This document shows positions 34,718-46,249 of a stretch of DNA of 64,000 bases, in pieces. The DNA comes from Nageia nagi (taxonomy: Eukaryota; Pinophyta): positions 1,178,001-1,242,000 of the forward strand of contig JBITNC010000002.1 of assembly GCA_050084985.1 (NCBI GenBank), read 5' to 3'. The notes under the pieces are model-generated. The model was given only the letters and a program-made list of their open reading frames with translations. It was not told the origin of the DNA and did no database searches. A program made the translations under genes and the position numbers. Position 1 is the stretch's first letter. The number at the start of each line of letters is the position of its first letter.

Positions 34718-35868
34718 TCATCCTTGCCAATTACATTTGTTAAAATAGTTTAAGACAAAAGTTCTTGAACAAGGTGATAAATATTTCATATCATTATCGA
34801 AATTTCCTTCATAAGTTTGATTGGGTATTGTTGACACCGGATCTACTATTCCCACATAGATAAACATGGTCTGATTAGGTACTTCCCCTAAAGGTACTAT
34901 TTTTCCAATCACACTAGGCAATTCAGATGCTTTACCCACTTCTTGTAATAATGGTATATTAAATACCACATCATCTACATCATATTCTCCCATCCCTAAA
35001 TCCATTAATTTAACTTTCACTGGATATACACTAGATGAGTCATTATTAGATGTAGTATTCACTTGTTTTGATGAAGAAGTTCCATATTTTTCATCTAAAG
35101 TCTTAGCAACCCTTTCCCAAGCATCTTTATCCTGTATAGCTATATCACTTTTTCCTTTTATGACTTCAGATTGATTTGTATTCTTGTTCATCAATGTGGT
35201 TGATAAGTTAGGAGATGGTAATGTCACTTTACTTGGATCCAAAATTAAATTACAATGCGAATAAGGGTCCGGATCTTTAAACACACAATGAACTTTATCT
35301 TTGTAGATGTATTTTAAACATCCATGGTAAGTTGATGGGACACATTGCATTTCTCTAATCCATGGATGTCCTAAAAGAATGTTATATTGTATGATATTTC
35401 CTTCAATTATATGTAATAAAGTTTGCATGATCTTAGCCCCTACTGTAATCGGTAGCACAATTGATCCCAAAGTTGAACATACTACATCATTAAACGCCCT
35501 AATTTGTAAAGAAGGAGCTAAGATAAGTGAATCTGACAAATTCAAATTTTTATATGCGGCCTCTGAGATCATATTTATAGCTGACCCTTCATCTATCAGA
35601 ATTCTTTTAAACAATTTCCCATCTACTTTACCCATTATATGTAAAGGTGGATCAAGTCTGCCTTGTCCATCATTTTTTAATCTTTCTTGTTCGTAGAAGG
35701 TAATACTAGGTTGTTGAGATATCTTCAAACTTTCAACTATTGAAATAAAATTATCAGGGTTACTAATATCCACTTGAATTTCTTGTAGAATTTGATTCAT
35801 AGCTTCCCTATGACTCCCAGACTGTTGTATAGCTCAAATAAAGTCATCTTAATCGGAGACATCTTTAA
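34718..35868 (-). pseudogene. pol: Aspartic protease region, element 1
   Basis: Pepsin-like retroviral protease that would process Gag and Pol. The active-site block reads LFKRILIDEGSAINMISEAA, with Asp followed by EGSA where most relatives have T/G-GS, and a later hydrophobic ILLGHPWIREMQ block. It follows gag in the same direction. A 1-base loss near 35810 puts most of it out of frame with gag here, whereas in element 2 gag and protease share a frame. It ends at a TGA (34718-34720) shared with element 2. Confidence 0.85.
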
Positions 35869-38673
35869 TTATCGTTGAAGAGCACCCTTTATCGAAACCT
35901 TAGGTTGTTGTGGAGGAGGTATAGGTTGTATATTACTTGGATTTGATATCGATTGATTTTTTCGTGGGTTATCTTGTTTATCTTGATATTGTTGTGCTCT
36001 TGTAGCTATACCAATCATGTGTATTGAATTGTCTATAGTCCCTACAAATGGTGTATCCTTATCATTGCATGTATAGTTCATTTGATTTGGGATAATCGCC
36101 ACATTATTAGCCTGATGTGAAGGTAAGGGATTTTGATATATCCCTAAATTTTGATTCAGAGGCACAACTAGATTATCCACATCTATTTTCCCACCATCTA
36201 TCAAGTCTTGAATTTTATGTTGTAAAGTTCGACATCTATTTGTCTTATGTCCCTTTTGTCTATGATAAGCACAAAATTCATTCTCTCTATACCATTTTTT
36301 CCCTTTAGCATCAGGATTCTCTGGTTTTATTTCAGGTAATGTAATCATACCATTATCACATAATTTTTTAAGTATCTCAGATAATGGTTCTGATAATGGG
36401 GTAAAATTTCTCTTAGGCTTAGGTTCAACATTTTCTTTGATTTTTGGAGCTTGACTAGAATCTTCCGTCATAGCTATTTGATTACTTTGTGGTTGTTTAC
36501 TAGTATTCTCATGTTGATTGCCCTTCTTGTATTTCTTCTTCTTGAGTTTCAATTCTCCATCTTGAATTTTAACTCTTTCTATAACTACTGCCTGTGCAAT
36601 AGCTTCTTCAAAAGTCTTATGTTGTTGAATTTGGAGAACACTAGCTATTGGTCTTAAACAACTTTGACTAAACAATTTAACCAATTCTTCTTGTGGTATT
36701 GTATAAGGCATACTAGTAAGTATAGCCCACCATCTTGAGATGTAATCTTGTATGGTTTCATCAGAAAATTGTTGTAATCTTGTAAGATCCGTAATGGAAT
36801 ATTTTTCTTTAATATTGATTCTAAAGTGCTCAAGAAATTGATCAGCCAATTGTTCAAATGTATATAAACTATGTATAGGTAAACCATTATACCAATCCAA
36901 AGCTTGACCTGCAAGCATCATAGGGAACATATGTAACATCAATGAGTCATCATTGGCTATCTAATAACTAGAAAATGCAAATTTTCTCAAGTGTTCTTTG
37001 GGATCTTCTCTTCCTTTAAATGGTTCTATTTTAGGAAGTTCAAACCTATAAGGTAATTTCTTTTTTGGAACACTTGGATGAATAGGCTCATTACAAATGT
37101 TCTTATAATTTAACTTCTTAAGCCCTTGAACATTCATCTCTCAATTCATGAAATCCTTCAAAAAGTATTCTAATTCCTTATCAGTTCTTCGACCTTGAGT
37201 GTGTCTGTGATGTCTTCGAGTATTCAGATCCTTTTCTAAGATTAATCTTGACATGTGAGACTCATAGTCAGAAAGAAATTCCGATGATGGTGGGGGAAAT
37301 ATTTTAAGAGGTGACTAATGTCGTAGACTAGGGATTTTAGGAGGTTCTTGGTATATACTTTTTCTGTATAACTCTCTTCCTTTGTAATCAGGTTGTTTCA
37401 TTTGCTTTTGAGTTTGTTCCACCCAACTTTTAATAGATTCTTACTTTTGTTTATCATATAATCTTTGTAATTCTAGTTCTTTATCCCTCTTCTTTTGTAA
37501 CAAAATGGCTACCTCTTTATCCCTTGCCTCTTGTCTATCTAAGTAAGGATATCGATATCTCCGTATTTGACTTCCTTCAGGAGTTTCAGGTTTCCAATTT
37601 TTAATCCTTTGATATTCCTCCCACTGTCTTTGTTTTTCTTTCTCCATACGTAGATGTTGCTCCCTTTTGATTTTTTCTCTTTCTAATTCTTCAAGTTGTA
37701 ATTCTCTTAAATGTAGTTGAATCTCATGCTCTTTATGAAGTCTTTTCTTTTCTTGTTCCAGGAATTCACTTCTCTCTTTGTTTATTTGTTCTTGTTCTAT
37801 TAATTTCTTTTTATCTCTCAAAAGTTTATCTTCCATTTCTTTTAATTTATCTTCTTGTTCTTGAATTTTAAGGACTTCATTATTTCTTCTATTTTCTTCC
37901 TCTAGGAGATATTGCATCTCCGCGGCCCTTTTAATCTCATCGGCATATACTTTCGTGAATCTTTGACCCATTTTTGTTGTATATAATCGTCTTCGTTCTT
38001 TTAGTTCTTCAAAAGAAGGTATCTCTTCTACTGCAAATTTAGATGTCCTTCTATCTAATCTTCCCTTTGAAGAGTAAGATTTTTCCATTTGCTTTATTGA
38101 AGGAGCTCTTTGAGATAAATTACTTGCAGGTATTGCTACTTCATTTTTTCCTAATTCGAGAGATTTACGAGAAAGAGGAAGTCCTTCTTTTCTAATCAAA
38201 GAACTGACTATTCGACCATCTGGTAATCGATGAATGACTCTATCATAGATAACTTTATATGGTTCAGTATTTGCTACTGCTATGGTTCTAGCCTGAGATC
38301 TATCTTCATGAATTTATAAGTTATGACGCCTTTGATCTCATTTTTCTACATCCCCTAGTACACTAGAAGACATCTTAGGAACATCTCTATGATTGGCTAG
38401 ACGACGACGAATTTCAATTAACTCTTTATCTAACACTTGCATTCTAGACTTAGTAATATGATCCTCTATACCTTGTCTTTGCAATTTAGATTGATCATAA
38501 TCCCAATCTTTATCTTTACCTTCATAATGACCTATCCGTGAATCTGATTCATCTAAAAGAGGTGGCCTCCTAACTGAAGACTCCATCAAATCCATATTAT
38601 CTGTATCTATTTCTTGTATTTCAAATGGGTATTCTTGTATTTCCTTAGCGGCCATACTTCTAGTTTGAACCAT
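35869..38673 (-). pseudogene. gag: gag of element 1, long coiled-coil type
   Basis: Structural protein of the virus-like particle. It starts MVQTRSMAAKEIQEY at 38673. A long charged coiled-coil part follows (37441-38199, rich in Glu, Lys, Arg and Gln: EEENRRNNEVLKIQEQEDKL), then the retrotransposon gag core (AGQALDWYNGLPIHSLYTFE; FLEHFRINIKEKYSITDLTR) and a knuckle CAYHRQKGHKTNRC (C-x2-H-x4-H-x4-C). With about 930 codons it is longer than a typical plant gag. It is broken by stops including TGA 37141-37143 and TAG 36961-36963, both shared with element 2. It ends at TAA 35869-35871. Confidence 0.9.
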
Positions 38674-40530
38674 TATAAACAAATCTCGTAAAAGAGAACT
38701 TCATTTTTATCTTTTATATTATGTTTTCAAGAAAACAATTTGATGCACAAACATCCTACATGCAAATTTACTTCTAACGATGTGATTATCTTTTTAACCT
38801 TTTCACATATTTTTAATATCTAAGTTAAATGAACGAAATGAGTTATCCACTTTTAGTCTTTTAATTTTCCTAATTTGTTTTGACTAGTCAAGTGTTAAAC
38901 AAGGTAGGTTGGGTAATTCTAAGTAATGTTTACAAGCTTCTATGGCTCTTGGCTTGGTTCTAGAAGAGTCTCATTTTTTTACTCCTACCTAAAGGAGAGT
39001 CACCTTGGTAATCACATCCAAGTGTGACTGGCTCTATGGCTTCAAGTGTGTTATGTAGGGGGGTACAAAGAAGTAAGAATTAATGGTTGGTAGTGACATC
39101 CAACTCGTTAATATTCAATTATATCCTTTAAGGCCTTATGAAATGCAATTTAAACAAGTAAGATGCAATTATGCATACTACCCTCCCCAACATTCATGTC
39201 CATTCATTTATCTTATCTTAATGTGATGCAATCAAAGTTTATTATAAGATGGATCTTGACCTTAATAAACCCCGTTGTTCTTTTTTAATTATAATGTGAT
39301 TCATTATCCAACCTCTTAGTGATGTTCATTAACCCCTTCCAGCTATGGAAGTATTATGTGTAGTAAATTTCCAAGTAAGATGTGAATAAATTTTACCTCT
39401 TTCACTTAACTTATTTCTGATCACTTAAGATCACTCGAAGCGCAAAAGTGAGAGCATACTTTGTTAAGTGAAAGTACTTAGTGTATTCGAATCCACCCAA
39501 TTCATTAACCTTTTGATGTGATTTGTACTATCCAAAACCCTGATTTATTTTCCTTAAGTTCATTCCAAATTAAGTGTGATTCATTTACCTCTTCCAATTG
39601 TGGAAGTATTATATGTAGTAAATTGCCTCCTCTTACTAGTAAGAGGTCATTAGATGTAGATAAATTAACCCAATTAATGATAGTGTGAGTGTGAAAGAAA
39701 AGAAAAGTTAATTTACCCCTTCTTATCAAGTCTATTCTGGTCACCTTAGATCACTCGAAGCGCAAAGGGAGAGCATAAGTAGACAAGATAAAAAGTATTA
39801 ATGTTTATGTAGTGTGAGAGTGAAGGAAAAGAAAAATTAATTTACCCCTTCTTATCAAGTCTATTCTGGTCACCTTAGATCGCTCGAAGCGCAAAGGGAG
39901 ACCATAAGTAGACAAGATAAAAAGTATTAATGTGTATGTAGTGTGAGAGTGAAGAAAAAGAAAAATTAATTTACCCCTTCTTATCAAGTCTATTCTGGTC
40001 ACCTTAGATCGCTCGAAGTGCAAAGGGAGAGCATAAGTAGACAAGATAAAAAGTATTAATGTTTACGTGCCCTTCACCCAAAGCATGAAAGTAAATACAT
40101 AACTTCATACATAAAGTAAATTAATAAAAGATATGCATTTAACCTTTTCTACCCATTCTTATATGCACTCTAAGCAAAGGAATCACACTCAAAAATATTT
40201 TTTCATAACATAATTTCATTTTACTTTTTCAGAAATAGCAAAAAGAGATAAAATGACCTAGATATGAGTCATCGATGTTTAGACAGGGAACGCTAGTGTT
40301 TAGATAGGGAACGCTAGCATTTAATGACAATCACTGGCATTTAGACAGGGAACATTGGCATTTAATGATAGTCGCTGGCGTTCGATACCAGTCATCAGCA
40401 TTTCTACAAAAAATTCCTGAAAAAGCATAGAACTCAAAATTTGAAGTTAATACATGGAAAAATCTAAAAAAAACAGAGAATAGAAAGGTAGAATCATAGA
40501 CAAAATATCTCCCTCTCAATAATGGAGGGG
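38674..40530 (-). other. 5' leader of element 1
   Basis: About 1.86 kb between the primer site and the gag start, without a coding frame. It holds the 129-bp tandem array and, near the primer site, a dense cluster of the short CpG-rich motif (40268-40405). A long leader is usual for Tat/Ogre elements and would contain packaging and dimerisation signals that cannot be located by eye. Confidence 0.75.
39683..40069 (-). repeat. Three-unit tandem repeat, 129-bp period, element 1 leader
   Basis: Units start at 39683, 39812 and 39941 with GTGTGAG(A/T)GTGAA and differ by only a few bases. Each contains CGAAG(C/T)GCAAAGGGAGA. A diverged relative lies at about 39410-39490. Element 2 has a single unit (56505-56633), so the array expanded in the lineage of element 1. 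Confidence 0.9.
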
Positions 40531-40550
40531 CCCTCCTTCTAGCGCTAGAA
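40531..40550 (-). promoter_or_regulatory. Element 1 primer binding site region
   Basis: Directly inside the 5' LTR. On the minus strand it reads TTCTAGCGCTAGAAGGAGGG; element 2 has TTCTGGCGCTAGAAGGAGGG. A PBS normally starts TGG (complement of tRNA CCA), so TGGCGCTAGAAGGAGGG is the likely site, changed to TAG here after insertion. I do not assign the tRNA. Confidence 0.65.
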
Positions 40551-41395
40551 TGTTGCAATGAAAATTGAGCTGGAATATAGAATAACATAAAATAAAAATT
40601 ACTCTTCAATCTTCATTGAACCTCAAATTATATAACATAGATAAACATGTTGTAATTGCAAAATGATATTCAATCTCAGTTCAAACTACAATTTGCCCTT
40701 AGAAGGGACTTTTACAAATGTATGTGCCAAAATAAGAGTATTAGATCTCCATTGTTTTTGGGTTGCTTGCTTCTCTTCTTGATGTAGACAACCTGTAAAT
40801 CCTACACACATGCAAGAGACAATAACATCAAAGCATCTATGTGTAACATTGTATTAAAATGAAACTAGCATAAAAACAATAAAAGGAATGAATTCATAAG
40901 ATTTTGGCAGCATTACCCTACTTCAAAATTGGGTTCAATTGGGGTTAATTTGGATCATCCATATTGCTTTGTATTAGCTTGTATTTATAGATTTTTAGGT
41001 GAGACGTTTCAAGGATGGAAAGGGGAAGTGAAGAGCCACCATAAGTTGTAACTGACCTGCTCTATCCACCTCATCATGGAAGACAAAGCATTCCAACTTC
41101 CTTTTTTTATTTTTGTTCAGTTGTTGCAGAGTCGTTGACGTTTGTATATCGAACATCGGTGATCACCTCGAAATGCCGATGTTCGATATAGAACATCAGT
41201 GACTGGTTAACTATATTAAAATGACCACTTAAAAGTCAAATTTCATCAAAAGGGGGTCTTGTGACCATTCATTTTGCATACACTCGATGAGAGCTATCCA
41301 ATAATAGGGTTTCTAAACCTGTTTTATGTTATCACACCGAGTTATGATTATTCTAATGTTACTTAGTTAACGAGGGACATTTTTAGGTGTCTACA
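40551..41395 (-). repeat. Element 1, 5' LTR
   Basis: 845 bp, followed on the right by the TSD copy TGCAT. It would carry the promoter for the minus-strand genomic RNA. A perfect 15-bp inverted repeat lies at 41145-41159 and 41176-41190. Confidence 0.97.
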
Positions 41396-41848
41396 TGCAT
41401 GACATTTCTGTTATGTCGTGTTGCATGTCTAAGCGCACATGTACCATATAAGTCCTCTTTAGTATATGAGTTTGATGGTGTTGTCTTTTTTCCCGACAAT
41501 GGGGTTTCAAGATGATCTCCTGTAACAATGATACATCACATTTTATCATATTTAGATTTTCTCGACCAATTTGAGGTTACTTTGAGAAAATTTTAACATT
41601 CTCATGGCTATTCCTAAACACGACATTCTACTTCCAATCGCTAGTGTTTAGTGGCGATCATCGATGTTCGTCTTAGAGTCACCAGTGTTTAGTTACAGTT
41701 GCCAGCGTCTATCTCCAAGTCATCGGATGTTTCAAAAAGAAAATATTTTGACTTTTTCTTATTCCTTGTTTTTTAGCTGTCACTTTCATTATTAGCAAGA
41801 GCCAATATCCATCGCAATCTCATTGATTTCCAGTTGTTGATATTCGCT

Positions 41849-44268
41849 ATGATCACTAGGCCTCCACGTAGATGCTCCACTGGATGTTCTCGACCTATCA
41901 GGGAAGAGGTAGGGTTTTGAAATCACTTTCTTTTCTATTTTTTGTTTATAATGTGTAATTTAACTATTTAATTGCAAAATTGAAATTGTGAATGCCATTT
42001 AAAAATCATTTTGATTTTTTTTAGCAGATAAATTTTGTAGATTAAGCTTTTGTTTATATATTTTACGAAATTTTTTCATAATTCGGCCTCGATCGTCAAC
42101 CTAGGTCACACGATGATAGAGTCACTGGCATTTGGAATGCGAACACTGGCGACTGAGTCTTACTTATTTGAAATGCCAACATTTTAATATGAAATGCCAT
42201 TTTCCCTTTTTTTTATTGAGCTGAACCTTTTTAACATTATACAGGTCTGAGACATCTTTGAGCCTCGAGGTAGATATCCCTCGATTCTATAGGAGGGTAG
42301 AGGTCTTCTAGGTCCAGCCGATCATACCTTTTTCAGATCCATCAGTTTTGGAGTGGGTCCACACATGGGTCGCATTCATTTGGAGTATCCTTTATTGGTT
42401 GCATTGCTAGACAGATGGGACATGGTGATCTATACTTTCTATCTTCCAATAGGGGAGATGACTATCACCGTGGAGGATATTCATAGATTGTATAGACTCC
42501 CCATTCATGGACAGAGGATTTTGCCTGTGGTGGATAGAATAGGAGCTTTACCTACTATTTCTTATTTGTATGGGGCCACTCAGGTTGATACCATTATTTT
42601 AGATATTATTTCAGGTGGTATCTGATATTACCAGTACTGGATGGAGGATCAGCAAGGGACAATCCATTTTTCATATTTGATGGGTTTGGTACAGTGTTAT
42701 GCTCTCCCTGATACTAGTAGTGGGAGATTTCTATGGTCGTTATTACCTATTATTATGGATATGATGCAACATGGTATAATATATGCTTGGGCACCCACAT
42801 TATTAGCTCAAATTTATAGGGAGCTATTCTTTTATTCACAGGGGCATAGAGCCTCTTTATCAATTACTGTCACCTTGCAAGCATGGGCCTATGAGCATAT
42901 AGTTGTGGCTCGTCCTCCAGGGTTACCGATGCCAGGGTTTGGTAGTCACTTGGATTATGAGGCTGGCATAGTTCAATGGCATGATGATTTTTATATTCAC
43001 CCATCAGATGAAGTTCATTGAGATGTGAGCTATTATCACCACATGCTTAGTCACTTGATTCCAGATCAAGTGAGATTTAGACCTTACTGCTTGTATCCTA
43101 TCTGGAGAGAGCTCGCAACTGAGCTTACTGGTATTCAGCAACCACTTGTTTTGAGTGGTCATCAAGCCAATTTTTTGGAGTACTTTCATTTTGAGCGGGT
43201 GCACCATAAATTTGGTTTAGTTCAGGATGTACCTACCCCATTAGTGCCATATCAGTGTGAGGGCACTATTTCAATAGATGGTGTACAGCCATTGGTTTAC
43301 ATAGAACTAGATCCTACTCAAGAGGAGGGATCATTAGAGGATGATATTGGGGAGGATGATGTAGGGGTGTTTGAGGCCTTTAGGGCCTAGTGGAAGGAGG
43401 GAGATGATGGCCCATAGGGTGGATTGGAGGTTCAATGCATTCATCGGTGCATCGATGTTGATGATGAGTTGGGTGCAGCAGCAGGAGGGAGAGAGGTAGG
43501 TGAGGAGCCTATAGGAGCGGAGGCTACGAGAGAGGAGGCTACTGGTGAGGAGGTTATGGTAGATGCTCCTAAGGAGTTAGCTCTTAAGGAGGAGGCTACA
43601 GGTGTAGGTGAGGAGGGAGTTACCCAGGGGTTACACGTGGAGTCGAGAAGGCTCCTGCTACATAGGTTCCTAGCATTGATACTTTGCTAGGAGACATTTA
43701 TGAGTTGAGACATCAGTTGGCACAGACCCACTCACGTATGTATAGGTACAAGGTTGAGCAAGATAGATATAGATAGGAGAGAGATAAGGCTTGTTCCTCT
43801 TTACAGGGAGCTCAGGCTCATCAGTTGGGAGTAGCCTCTACTTTCGAAGGTGGTCCTTCAGTTCTCCATCATGGCATTTATCAGCAGTGAGATTTTTACA
43901 GTGGTATAGTACAATCATGGCTGATAGATGTTCTAGCTTTTACTTTGGGGGCTTAGTATCCTATACCTCCAGATACTTATATGCCTATAGATATTTCAGC
44001 ATATCAGATAGGTAGCAGTGCATAGGGCATAGTTGGATCCCCAGGTAGGACTCAGAGGTCACGAGGTCTTTCTAGCAGGAGTGGTACACCTTGGACATCT
44101 CCCTTAGGGGTTGTTGGTTCATTTGAGTTGCAAAGAGCTCAACATCCAGGTAGTCCTATAGGATCCATAGGTACTTCTCCTCCAGGTCAGGGTACTAAAG
44201 AGACTAGTAGATGGTAGAGGCAACTAAGTAGTCCTAGCGGACCAGGTAGTGGTTGGGGGAGTCCTTGA
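41849..44268 (+). pseudogene. PMD cargo gene of element 2, intron-containing, antisense to gag-pol
   Basis: Same structure as in element 1: exon 1 41849-41908 (starts MITRPPRRCSTGCSRPIREE, three codons longer because the start used in element 1 is AGG here), intron 41909-42244, exon 2 from 42245 to TGA 44266-44268. PMD blocks are clear: GEMTITVEDIHRLYRLPIHG, WAPTLLAQIYRELFFYSQGH, LQAWAYEHIVVARP. Exon 2 stays in one frame to about 43630 apart from stops at 42248-42250, 42623-42625, 43019-43021 and 43388-43390. A 1-base loss near 43635 shifts the tail. The tail keeps a repetitive Gly/Ser/Pro character (SRSGTPWTSP, SPSGPGSGWGSP). The TAG at 43388-43390 (FRA-stop-W) is shared with element 1. Confidence 0.85.
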
Positions 44269-46249
44269 GGATACCCTTTTTCATGATGTTATTTCTATAT
44301 GCTTATGAGGTTATTGGACCCTTGTATTTTTATTGTATGATTCATGATGTTATGATGACCTTTTGATGGACTATGATGATGTATATATAGATAGATAGAT
44401 CTTTGATATTTATGGTACTTGTATGATTTTTTATGCATGATCTTTCATTCTATATATAGATTTATGATAAAATAGGTATGATGTGTTGTTATGTAGATTA
44501 TGATTGTCTTTTAATTACTTGATGATGAATAGATGTTAATGATAGATGTAATTTTCAAAATGTATGATGCATAGATATAATTATGGAATGTATGATGTAT
44601 AATGATGAAATATATAACATATATCAACAAATTAGTATTGATGATGTTACTAATCTCAAAATTAAGTTAATAATAAGTATGATTATAATTGCTATAAACA
44701 ATAAATCTAATTTATAATTTTAATAAGTTAAGTTATTTAAGGACATATTTTTATTATATTTTTGCGGAATCAGATGCATCATCTTCCGTACTTGGCAATT
44801 TTACAATAAACTTCTTGACACGACAAACTAGTGACTTATGGATGTATATGAACATTAACTTTATCTTGGTCAGGGGAACAATAAATAATCATTATTATCC
44901 TTTCCAAATAAAAGCAATTTTAATAATGTTCAAAGGTAATAGGTAATAGTAAAAATGGCTTGACATGACACACTAGTGACTTATGGATGTATATGAACAT
45001 TAACTTTATCTTGGTCAGGGGAACAATAAATAATCATTCTTATCCTTTCAAAAGAAAAGCAAGTTTTAATAATGTTCAAAGGTAATGATAATAGTAAAAA
45101 TGGATTTAACAAAATGATACAAATGACTCTAAACACAAACACATTACAAACTATGACAAAAGATTAGGTGATTTTGGATTAATAACCAAGTTATGATAAC
45201 ATCTACCTCATCTTTCTTTATCTCAAGATTTAACAACCTAAGATGATATCAAACAATATTGTTATATGTTGATAAAAAATCTATAAACTCCAGTGTGTGT
45301 AGTGAGATTCATTTCCCTTCTTAGATCATTTGAGATGAAATATTCTAGAGACATTAATAAGCTAGTCTATCCATGTGAAACATATAGAGGTCCATAGGAA
45401 AGAAGGTCGCTAACCAAAATGGACATATCGCCACTTGTAAGGTATGCCTCATTGCCAGATAGGAATCCATAGCCCTGATGAGGATTAACCCCTTGATCCT
45501 GCTACAACCTTGCTCTACTGCTAGTCAGGCGTCCATAGCCCCGATAGAGAATATTGTAATCACCCAAGAATCATTGATGTAATGTAGCAATTTTTTCTTT
45601 TTTTAACTATCAAATGATTCTTGGGTTTGAGATGAAGTGAATAATAGGATAGATGCATAAATTTCACTCTTAATGTCTCTTAGAATGATTCCATTCAAAT
45701 TTTCTTAGAATTTTTTAATGTTGTAAGTGCTTGGAGTTTATGGATTTTCTTTCAAACATAAACTTTATGTTTTTCGATCATCTATGGTATATCATTTCTT
45801 TATGAAAGAAAAGATAAAGTGAATGTAGTGATAACAAGGAGATTATTCTAAAATGACCTTTTCACACATTACACGTTTACTGGATAATCACTTTTACAAT
45901 AACATGCAACATATATTCACATCATACAAGGGTAGGGCACCCAATTGCCAAGTAACCTCTAGATGTTTCCATCTAGGTAGATTTTATAGTTTTATAATTT
46001 TTGTGTTTTATAGTTTTCAATTTTTTAGGATTTTATAATTTTTTAATTTTTTAGGATTTTATAATTTTTTCTAGGGAATCTATTCATGATGCAGTCAAAT
46101 CGAGTTTGTACTGCATCAGGATTAAATGAGCAATGTGTTAAACTAAACAAAAAACTAAAATCTAATACCACTTGATTATGATAGATTTTTGGAATACAAT
46201 AATCTAAGTGTTCGACTGTTACAGTTTGAGTGATAGAGACGATCTATTC
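44269..46249. other. Convergent non-coding region, element 2
   Basis: Equivalent of 27640-29593. It carries the same two-unit 145-bp duplication (44809-45098). Near 45500-45580 it keeps about 100 bp absent from element 1 (around ACCTTGCTCTACTGCTAGTC), between near-identical CATAGCCC(C/T)GAT stretches, which suggests a slippage deletion in element 1. Confidence 0.6.
44809..45098. repeat. Two-unit tandem repeat, 145-bp period, element 2
   Basis: TTTATCTTGGTCAGGGGAAC occurs in both units at 145-bp spacing, as in element 1 (28141-28430). Confidence 0.85.

Larger units (their letters stand above)
23667..41395 (-). mobile_element. Element 1: giant Ty3/gypsy (Tat-type) retrotransposon nested in element 2
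   Basis: Two 845-bp LTRs (23667-24511 and 40551-41395) are flanked by a perfect 5-bp duplication TGCAT (23662-23666 and 41396-41400). Total length is 17,729 bp. The flanks join into sequence matching its own interior: GTGTGACAGT-TGCAT-GACATTTCTG corresponds to 24772-24797 of element 1, so it inserted into a relative of itself. LTR differences counted by hand are about 33 in 845 (about 3.9%). Gene order on the minus strand is gag, protease, RT-RNase H, second RNase H, integrase, orphan ORF; a PMD gene lies on the opposite strand. Confidence 0.97.
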
